Part shown: positions 56,807 through 64,000 of the stretch, piece by piece
How positions within the stretch are numbered: position 1 is the first letter of the stretch
Layout of the letters: each line of letters starts with the position of its first letter
Source: Setoptus koraiensis
Lineage: Eukaryota > Arthropoda
NCBI GenBank assembly: GCA_048013815.1
Contig: CM106586.1
Span: 8,866,001-8,930,000, forward strand
Direction of reading: 5' to 3'
Length of the DNA: 64,000 nucleotides
Position numbers and translations under genes: made by a program
The notes under the pieces: generated by a model
The model's database searches: none
Told to the model about the DNA's origin: nothing
Seen by the model: the letters and a program-made list of their open reading frames with translations, nothing else

Positions 56807-59341
56807 CTAGACATCCTCATCAACCTCAGTCACTTGAGACAACTCTGAAGAGTTTCGTATGAGCTTGAGTTGTTTTCCTATTTTGAGACAATCAAGCGCG
56901 AGATTCTTTAAAATTTGAGGTATATCGTCAACCTGGGGTAGCGTTAAGGCCAGTAATACTTCGAAAATTTTCGTGTCGAATATTTTCTCCGCAAGGGACT
57001 TATCGCTGCAATTCACAATGCTATGAACAATTACCATTCCTCTGTGAACAAAATCAACATCCTTGTTGGATAGTAACATCATGAAGGTCTCATACCAGTT
57101 TTTTGCTGTGAACACCTTTGAACAAGCCTTTGCAGAAATTTGACATAGCATCGCTAATGCACCGGACGCGGCCTTGGCAGTTTCGATATCTTCATCTTGA
57201 CTAAGTATAACTAAATATTTGACATTGTCGTTCTCTTTCTCATAGAGACTCACAACCTCTGGACTTCGAATGAGATTCACAACACATTGTGTTGAGGCCC
57301 TTTTGAGCTGTTCGTGCTCCTCAAACATGTATGACTGAATGAGACTATACCCATTATCTCTCAGAATATGTTGGCGTACATCCTCATTAGCCTGAGCTAA
57401 GTTGGTCAATGCCATAAGACCTTCAAAGTTTTGGAGAGCAGTGCATTTCGGGTCCAAAAGCTTCTTTAAGGGACGGATAACTGCAAGCATTTTTTGCCCT
57501 GGGTATACGAACTCTGGGTTGATCGTTATTCCCAGTCGCGCCAAGCCTTGACAAGCCAATATCTGTCCCTCGTCTGTGTTGTTTTCTTGGCTTAGATTTA
57601 GCAGGAGCTTTACACCACCTTGTTGTATGATAAGGCCTCTAGATTGTGCTTGTTCGCATAGAGCATTCAAGATTCGACTAAGAAGCTCTCTAGACTGTTT
57701 TGAGTCGATTTCGGACATAGGTACCAGTGCCGGCACCAGACCAGCTTGAACCAACTTCTCGCAACGCGAATCTATGTATTGCTTACTGTCCATCGGGTGC
57801 TCCTCAGGTATGTGCTGTTTTGCAAATTTGGCTAGCTCCTTCAATTCAGGAAGTTGTTCCTGCTTATCGTAACTGTTGGTTAAATTGACAAAGATTGATA
57901 ATACTGAAAATACGCTCGATTGAGTATTACCTAGTTTATCTGTGCCGATATCAAATAAAGCTTTCAAGGCCTCGTTATCATTAATAAGTTCCGTTTTAAC
58001 GTCACCATCTAGACTGAGGTATGCCAGAGCTTCTGTCGCCCAATGCTTGAGTTTGAACTCGGGTGTTGGTCTGACCAAGATTTTTCTACATTCGCGCGCG
58101 AAATCGATGTTAGCTTGGCGATCGAAAGGTCTGATGGACGAATCAGTGCCAGACACCGAGCTTATTTTAGATAATCCAACCAAGGCTCGCAACCTGATCT
58201 CTTCATTCTTGGATTCACTTAAGCTGAAGAGTATCTTCTCGCCTAACTTGGCCAAAGATTGACTCTTATCTTTTTTGGACGAAGCTACAATGATTGTATC
58301 GAGAGCTGTCCTCTGATGAACAAGTTCATCACTGTTTGCCATAGCTAGTATCATCTCTATCATTCCTGCCTGACCTATGCATGTGTTTCCGATGTCAGTT
58401 GGACCAGCTAATAGAGTGGAGAATATTTTCGTGGCACGAACCTTATCGTCGACATCAGCATTCCTCAAAAGTCTATCTATGAAAGCTTGAACTTTTTCTC
58501 TGTAAACTTCACGCGCTTTGTCGTGATCGTGACAATAGTAAATTTTGTCTAGGACAGCTGCCACAAGATTGTGAGTATTAGAGGTGATATCCATGCTGCT
58601 TTCGTTTCGTAGATCCTCTACCTCGGAGGCTATAGAGAGTAGATTTTCAAGACAGTTGTCGTTGACTAGATTCTGGCCAAAATTTAAAGCTTTATAATCT
58701 ATATTAGTCATGATGAGCTCAAGTATGCGATCTCTAACAATTGCAGATATGATATAAGAGGAGGATCGCTTCATTAGTCTTGTGAAGATTTCGAGGAGTA
58801 AGGTTTCGTTTTCTTTCACTGTGTGGTCATCTATTCTTTTCCTTTGTGCCGGTTGTGATATAGCCTCGGCCACACATTTTGTCCTGTCCTTGTCCAAGAC
58901 TTTATTCTTTTTTGAGGCCACCGCCGTGCCAGACAACGCATTGACAATAGTCTGAATGCAAAATTGAAAAGATGTCAACAAATCATCCTGGTTGCAATAG
59001 CTCACCACATCTATTAGATAGTCTATGGTGAATTCTTCTAGTAGTGCTCTGGATCGGGCAACCGAGTCTTTGCAGAGTTCGCTGAGAAGACGAAAACAGG
59101 CAACAATAGAATCCTTGTTGTTATCGTTTATTTGTTTTTTGGCCCCATCGAAATGGCTCTTGAGTATTGATTTGCATTTGGGATGATTGAACAATGCGTT
59201 GGGCGAGTCGTCTCTTGCCAATATTATCAAATTGTTGAGCGCTTTCTCTTTTTCGGTCCCCGATTCATCCTCCAGGCTGCATTTGTCAAGATATTCGATT
59301 ATCTTGTCCAACTTTGACGGATTATTGACAGGTTCGGCCAT
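56807..59341 (-). CDS. unc-45: UNC-45 myosin chaperone, armadillo/UCS part only (no TPR domain)
   Basis: UCS-family chaperone that folds myosin motor heads with Hsp90. 844 residues, uninterrupted single exon. Seen: the central and UCS domains throughout, for example KATKIFSTLLAGPTDIGN, LGVSKISSVSGTDSS-like LVGLSKISSVSGTDSSIRPF, RRWAVEGLAYL-like LKHWATEALAYLSLDGDVK, AKFAKQHIPEEHPMD, QNFEGLMALTNLAQANEDVR and MFEEHEQLKRASTQCVVNLI. Metazoan UNC-45 is about 930 residues with three N-terminal TPRs that bind Hsp90. Here residue 1 aligns near residue 115 of the human protein, so the TPR block is missing. An in-frame stop lies about 60 nt upstream of the ATG and I see no convincing acceptor between them. 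An unseen 5' exon is the alternative. Confidence 0.95.
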   Translation of the reverse strand: MAEPVNNPSKLDKIIEYLDKCSLEDESGTEKEKALNNLIILARDDSPNALFNHPKCKSILKSHFDGAKKQINDNNKDSIVACFRLLSELCKDSVARSRALLEEFTIDYLIDVVSYCNQDDLLTSFQFCIQTIVNALSGTAVASKKNKVLDKDRTKCVAEAISQPAQRKRIDDHTVKENETLLLEIFTRLMKRSSSYIISAIVRDRILELIMTNIDYKALNFGQNLVNDNCLENLLSIASEVEDLRNESSMDITSNTHNLVAAVLDKIYYCHDHDKAREVYREKVQAFIDRLLRNADVDDKVRATKIFSTLLAGPTDIGNTCIGQAGMIEMILAMANSDELVHQRTALDTIIVASSKKDKSQSLAKLGEKILFSLSESKNEEIRLRALVGLSKISSVSGTDSSIRPFDRQANIDFARECRKILVRPTPEFKLKHWATEALAYLSLDGDVKTELINDNEALKALFDIGTDKLGNTQSSVFSVLSIFVNLTNSYDKQEQLPELKELAKFAKQHIPEEHPMDSKQYIDSRCEKLVQAGLVPALVPMSEIDSKQSRELLSRILNALCEQAQSRGLIIQQGGVKLLLNLSQENNTDEGQILACQGLARLGITINPEFVYPGQKMLAVIRPLKKLLDPKCTALQNFEGLMALTNLAQANEDVRQHILRDNGYSLIQSYMFEEHEQLKRASTQCVVNLIRSPEVVSLYEKENDNVKYLVILSQDEDIETAKAASGALAMLCQISAKACSKVFTAKNWYETFMMLLSNKDVDFVHRGMVIVHSIVNCSDKSLAEKIFDTKIFEVLLALTLPQVDDIPQILKNLALDCLKIGKQLKLIRNSSELSQVTEVDEDV

Positions 59342-60000
59342 GTTTTTACTTGTTGATAATTGGTAAGTTGTGAAAGTTGATAAATTAAGTCGAGTGCAGA
59401 TTTAACAAAACAAAAAAACAATTGCACTCATGTTGCTAAATGGACGGCAACAACATCTGCTGGTACACGATTGAGTGCGCGAATAACGCATTGCTTTGAC
59501 ACACCCACGTACCCATCGTCCGCGCAGCGCCACACCTTATCCCGTTTTCTAGCTAGTCTCTGTAATTTTTCTCGATGTAATCTCCATTATGTAACACAAT
59601 TTGGGCGTACTATGGGATCTAGCTCAATGTTGAGATGCAAATGCTGTCGAAAAACTCGAAAGCACTAGGAAATTCTCGCTCAACATTCCTCAGGATGACG
59701 TAATCAGTGCATCTGGAAATAGGCCGGGCTTCGAACGAGGGCTTCAGTCGGGGGCTTCTCGCTTTCGAACCGTCGCGCCGGTCGACGCGCCAGCACCCGC
59801 TAGAGGGGGTCCGAGAATAACAATCAAATGCACGAACAAATGCAGTCGAAAAAAAAGTAGGCTTAGGTGAGCATCCAAAAACGAGCCACTTGTATTTAAG
59901 CAAATCATTCATTTATATGAATATCCGATCAATTGATCAACACGTTACCTACACTCACAATCAATCAACACTTTGGACATTTCTTTTCTAGAGCCGGTCA
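59342..60000. other. UNC-45 upstream region and CREC 3' UTR
   Basis: Promoter/5' UTR of UNC-45 and the 3' end of the next minus-strand gene. No TPR-coding exon is visible in any frame. A GC-richer patch lies at about 59700-59810. Confidence 0.5.
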
Positions 60001-61170
60001 CTACAACTCATCCTTGATGGGCTCCTTGGGTTCGCTTTTAGCGGGCACCCTCATAGGTGGAACATCCTTGTTGTGTCTAGGATTCGTGTCGTCGTTGTTG
60101 TCTGCCAGCTCATCGCTTTGTCTGAACCAATACTCTGGCGGCAACAGAGACACGTATTGTTCGTATCTGTCCACTATTTCGAAGGCCGACAAATGTTGAT
60201 CGTCGTTCTGATCGCCAATTTCAATCATTCTGGCCGCCTCCAGTGAGAATTTGTCCTTTTTGCTTGGCACAAGCCAATTTTTAATCTCTTCCTTGTCCAG
60301 AACTCCATTTTTGTCCTTGTCCAGATATTGGCCAAAGTTTTCCTGTTGACTCGACAGCCACGATTTGTCTGACTTTTCCTCGTCGGTTGCCAACACTTGA
60401 ATGTGTTTCATAAATTCATCCAAGCTAATCTGTTTATTTTTGTCAGTATCCATATCTTCTGTGGCCTCAGTAATAAACAATTGTTGCAGCTCCTCATTGC
60501 CCTCATCCGGATGAAGGAGATACTTGAATTCGCTCTTGGTGAGCAGCGTGTCGGCACTCTCGTCTGCCAGTTTCCATCTTATCTCCGCTCGGCTGGCCAT
60601 AAGCTTCAATTGTTTTATGTGATCTGAATCGCCCTCCATCACAACGGTCTTGTTGTCTTTTAGATCAACCAATTCGGGATAAGTGGAATTGAAATAATAT
60701 TCCCATATTAGAACTTGTTGAGTCTCTGGCATGTATCCCTCCCAGCTGAACACCTCGTGCTCTTGTGGATTGTAAATCTTCCATTGTCTGTCAACATCGT
60801 GATCTAATGTTCTCGAATGCAATTCGCCCAGCCACAATCGCATCTCTTCCTCTGACACAAGTCCATTTGAGTCCTTGTCTATTTCCATTCTGATAAGATC
60901 CTTGAGTTCATTTTTGATATAAACAGGGTCGGCAGGATCGTGAGACGCAGGTCGCTGATCGGGGGTGTCCTCCTCATGTTGCTGTTGTGTTGCCGCTGAC
61001 GAACTGTCTCCCGACTGTTTTAATTGGCTTCTGGTTTTACTGCCGCCACTACCAGATGATGATTTGTCCTGATTGACATTACTATCACAATTGATTGGGT
61101 TCACAATAAATATTAGACAACAAATGTTGATTGTTACAGCCATATAGCGGAGCCATTTTTTGGAGGCCAT
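60001..61170 (-). CDS. CREC-family EF-hand protein of the ER (reticulocalbin-like)
   Basis: Low-affinity calcium-binding protein of the secretory pathway. 389 residues, single exon. Seen: N-terminal signal peptide (hydrophobic about 10-26, AVTINICCLIFIV), a Ser/Gln-rich linker (30-80), then EF-hand loops D98-E109 (DKDSNGLVSEEE), D203-E214 (weak), D241-E252 (DTDKNKQISLDE), D284-E295 (DKDKNGVLDKEE) and D320-E331 (DQNDDQHLSAFE); a degenerate loop near 134-145 with the CREC-typical FSWEGY; and C-terminal KDEL for ER retrieval. Other family members usually end HDEL or HDEF. N-glycosylation sequon NST at 161. Reticulocalbin-2 is the closest match in layout; the exact orthologue is unsure. Confidence 0.92.
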   Translation of the reverse strand: MASKKWLRYMAVTINICCLIFIVNPINCDSNVNQDKSSSGSGGSKTRSQLKQSGDSSSAATQQQHEEDTPDQRPASHDPADPVYIKNELKDLIRMEIDKDSNGLVSEEEMRLWLGELHSRTLDHDVDRQWKIYNPQEHEVFSWEGYMPETQQVLIWEYYFNSTYPELVDLKDNKTVVMEGDSDHIKQLKLMASRAEIRWKLADESADTLLTKSEFKYLLHPDEGNEELQQLFITEATEDMDTDKNKQISLDEFMKHIQVLATDEEKSDKSWLSSQQENFGQYLDKDKNGVLDKEEIKNWLVPSKKDKFSLEAARMIEIGDQNDDQHLSAFEIVDRYEQYVSLLPPEYWFRQSDELADNNDDTNPRHNKDVPPMRVPAKSEPKEPIKDEL

Positions 61171-63157
61171 GTTGTCAGCAAATAATTTAATCTTAATTTT
61201 CGTTGTCTAATATTCGCAAATGTGCAGTACCGAAAGCCAAGAATTATCCGCCAGAATTAGCCAACAATCCGATATTTAGCCTGACCAGAAGACACACGCA
61301 GGTGAGCCACAGTGGTAGAGCCAAGAATAATTTACTAACCAACGGATAGATGTTTATATTGTGGCATGGTGTTAGTGGTGCACACATTTGATAACCACTA
61401 CCTTGTTAGTTATCTATTTGTATCTGTAGCCAGGATGGACTGTGTCCATGTTTAATGCTCTGTTTTTCAATGATGAATTCTTGTTTCGAGCGATTCCTCT
61501 TCTGGCTGCTTCATCAACCTTCAATACAACCTGTTATACTTTTGTTCAATACATGCCAGCCGTACGGCATACATGCCGTAGAGTAGATGGCAATTCTGTT
61601 TCGCCACAATGTTTTGCAGCAGCAGCAGTGGTTGCAGCAGCATCAACAAGCATCTATTGAAGCATGATTAGTCTCAGACAATCTCGTCTCTATCTCGTTT
61701 CGAGCCTTGTGTAAACCTGTTTTTGTACATTACGTAACTTGGCCATCTTTCTGCATGCCCTTCGAGGAATACAGACGCAAACAGTAGTATTTTAGGCAAC
61801 ACCGCTCTGGCTTCTACATCCATATTCCGAATCTCAATGCCAATGCGTGGCCACGCAATGGCATTGGCATGGGATGCAATGAGTGATACAATTAGAAATC
61901 AGTCACTCCTGTCCTGTCAAATAGAGAAAATTCATTGTTATTGTCAGCGATGTCAGCGAGCTACAGATTATCGCCACCGACAGTGTGACACACTATGTGA
62001 CAGTTCTTTCAATGAACTTCACTCGATGGGCACAATACAAACAAGCGAACAAAAGAAAATGTTGCTATCGAATGCTGCTAATTATCGCCGTCACATATCC
62101 AGAGTATTGTGTACAACGGTCGGATATTCTAGTGTTTCCACCTGTTACGGGATGGCGCCAGTTCTTTTTTGTCTTGTCGTGATTCGGGGGGCCGTAACCG
62201 TTATGTAAAGCATAGTCAAAGTGGCAATCATCACCTCCTCTCGATCATAGTTGGCTGCTGTCCGCCGCTACCCACTGCTATCCAATATCATCAACGGCTA
62301 TGTGCACATGGCAATGTATACATTGTATATAGGTATCAACTTTCAATCGCCAGCGTACCGTTATTTGGCTCACCTGGCGGCTCAACTAGAACAGTGATTG
62401 TTTTCTGCCCAACAGTGGCGCCAGTGAGCCAGCGAGGGGGGCGGCAAGCAATTGGATCGGTGGCCAGCGACAAGAGTAGCGTTAAATTACTGCCATTACT
62501 ACTAATGTAATTACCGAGCAGCCAGTGTAGTTAGTTAGTTTAGCCGAATTGCTTGGATAGCCGTTCAGTTTAACTAAGTTGCATTAGCATCAATGTTTAA
62601 TCAGCCATGTAAAAGTCGATGATAACCCACACTTGAGAGGAGAGAGAGGCGACCAACAAAGAGACAAAATTAAGCTATCCATTCAAACACTACAGCTACA
62701 AATAAACAACTGTATGTAAACAACAAAAACTAATTCAATGACTTGCTATTTCAATGACGCCCGCTACATAACCATTTGTCAACGATCGCATACAACTATT
62801 GTTGTTATTCAACTGACCAACTCACTTCTCTAGATGGTCGCCATTATGAGCACGAGAGTCAATTATGCCATTTATATTATCGCCAATTTTAAGTTAAGTA
62901 AGCGACTCAATGAATATTGTGCAATAAGTGATCTCACAATTGTCAATCAAAGTTAGATTGGCGACATAAAATTAATCAACAATTATGACACAACAACAAC
63001 ATCAACAACAACAACGGCAACAACAGCAACTTACAATAGAAGAAAGAGCGCAAAGTATCACACAATCAATCAATCAATACCAATCAACAATCAATTGATC
63101 ACTTATGATCAGATCATTCACAATACGGTGCTGAGATCAGAATCAAGTGAGCCAGAA
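61171..63157. other. Intergenic region between CREC gene and right-edge gene
   Basis: Two divergent promoters are expected here. Contents seen: a CAG run (about 61617-61645), short GTTA repeats near 62530, a CAA array (62990-63030) and a small upstream open frame. No domain-bearing reading frame. Confidence 0.5.
62985..63098 (+). promoter_or_regulatory. Upstream open reading frame, 37 codons, Gln-rich
   Basis: ATG at 62985 opens a Gln-rich peptide (MTQQQHQQQQRQQQQ...) ending TGA at 63096-63098, in a different frame from the downstream protein and 59 nt before its likely start. It could restrain translation if it lies in the leader. Confidence 0.3.
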
Positions 63158-63789
63158 ATGCTTCATCATTCGCCCATGCCTCACATGGGCCCGTATCCGT
63201 CGCCTCATTTGGGCGCCATATTACCAAAGAAGACTAAGAAGATTCTCGCCACCTATCATCAGAGTGCTAGTCAAATGAGAAACTTTGACTGTTATTACGA
63301 CGATCCTAAACTGCAAGCGCTGCGGAGCTCGTTCCAATCATGGAGATCAGTGTCTCTTGTGAGTATAATCGTTGTGCCCATACTAACAATTTCGTCGTCA
63401 TCTTAATTGATTAATTACTAACTAATTATTATTCGCCAACAAACAAACAATTATCGCTCGTCAGGCTTGGTCATTTTTAGCTGTGATATTGTTAGCTTCA
63501 AAATGGTACGAGGTGAACATGGAGGTGGAATTGCTGACAAGTATAAACAAAAGTTGGCTCAATATGAGCAGCCTAATGGTGAATGTCAACACGAGCCAAG
63601 ATTCCTTAAATTCCAACAATGACAACACACCGCTAACTAATTCCGGCAATTTTACGAAACAACCCGATTCCATGGCCACCGTTGAGAATGACGACGAGCA
63701 GGCATCGTCGTCCGGCCAACAGATAAATTTAAGTGAGATGATAATAAACAAAAATGCAAATCTTAAAATCGACATCGATACATTTCTAG
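63158..63789 (+). CDS. Single-pass (type II-like) membrane protein, partial, unidentified
   Basis: Two exons, 63158-63358 (donor GTGAGT) and 63465-63789 (acceptor CGTCAG, donor GTGAGT, phase 1), continuing beyond the window. The frame is open further upstream but the first in-frame ATG is 63158. Seen: a His/Pro/Met-rich cytoplasmic-type N-terminus, a basic KKTKK, one hydrophobic segment spanning the intron (VSLAWSFLAVILLASKW), then a region with several sequons (NKS, NMS, NTS, NFT, NLS), consistent with a lumenal or extracellular C-terminus and hence type II topology. TNF-like or collagen-like type II proteins share this layout, but nothing decides the family. Confidence 0.55.
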
Positions 63790-64000
63790 GTGAGTCTCGC
63801 TAATCATCTACACTGCAGATTTTAAGGTATCTCCAATTTGCTATGGCCTCTATAGCTAGATGGTGATGATGGCACGCAAACAAAAATATTGATGAATTAA
63901 CTCGGCTCATTTATTTATTTATATCGTCTGTGTCCGGCAATCATTGCTGCATGATTAGTTGAATTCAAGAATGCCAGATCTACTCTCATGCTCAGTCTTA

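Overview
The window joins two unrelated kinds of DNA across a 500-N scaffold gap (6585-7084). Left of the gap (1-6584) is AT-rich sequence with no long open frame. Read across frames, it carries in order a DUF420 membrane protein, an ECF sigma factor, a FecR-type anti-sigma factor and a SusC/RagA outer-membrane receptor. That order is typical of Bacteroidota glycan-uptake loci. Stops and frame changes are dense while family motifs remain readable, which fits uncorrected long-read bacterial sequence (contaminant or associate) better than an ancient insertion. Linkage to the rest is unproven because the only join is the gap.

Right of the gap the DNA is an arthropod-like animal nuclear genome. 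The intron-poor genes and short introns would suit a mite, but that is inference. It begins with Sec24 (7795-10205, +), a COPII coat subunit with a very short N-terminus. Convergent to it is CaMKI (11588-32886, -), calcium/calmodulin-dependent kinase I, which I could rebuild as nine phase-consistent exons encoding 649 residues. Two exons are only 31 and 25 nt, intron 2 is 15.7 kb, and the last exon adds a long Ser/Asn-rich tail. Intron 2 and the following 20 kb (32.9-53 kb) hold no gene I can support. They are conspicuously GC- and CpG-rich, packed with AAC/GTT and dinucleotide arrays, minisatellites of 9-24 bp units, perfect hairpins, and a strongly over-represented palindrome GGGGCCCC. I saw no transposase, reverse transcriptase, LTR or viral gene, no CRISPR array and no convincing tRNA.

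From 53.4 kb the composition returns to AT-rich and genes become dense: an unresolved small minus-strand gene (53.5-54.2 kb), RPC9/CRCP (RNA polymerase III), EMG1 (rRNA methyltransferase), DSS1/SEM1 (proteasome lid), the small bc1-complex subunit QCR9/UQCR10, UNC-45 (myosin chaperone, here without its TPR domain) and a KDEL-ending CREC/reticulocalbin EF-hand protein. A partial single-pass membrane protein runs off the right edge. The conserved genes are housekeeping and functionally unrelated. Their closeness (135 nt between RPC9 and EMG1; 188-192 nt between convergent pairs) looks like genome compaction rather than a pathway cluster.

I did not find a convincing new defence or mobile system. 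The most unusual signals are the GGGGCCCC-rich noncoding block, the TPR-less UNC-45, the hairpin over a CaMKI splice site, and the chimeric bacterial left end.
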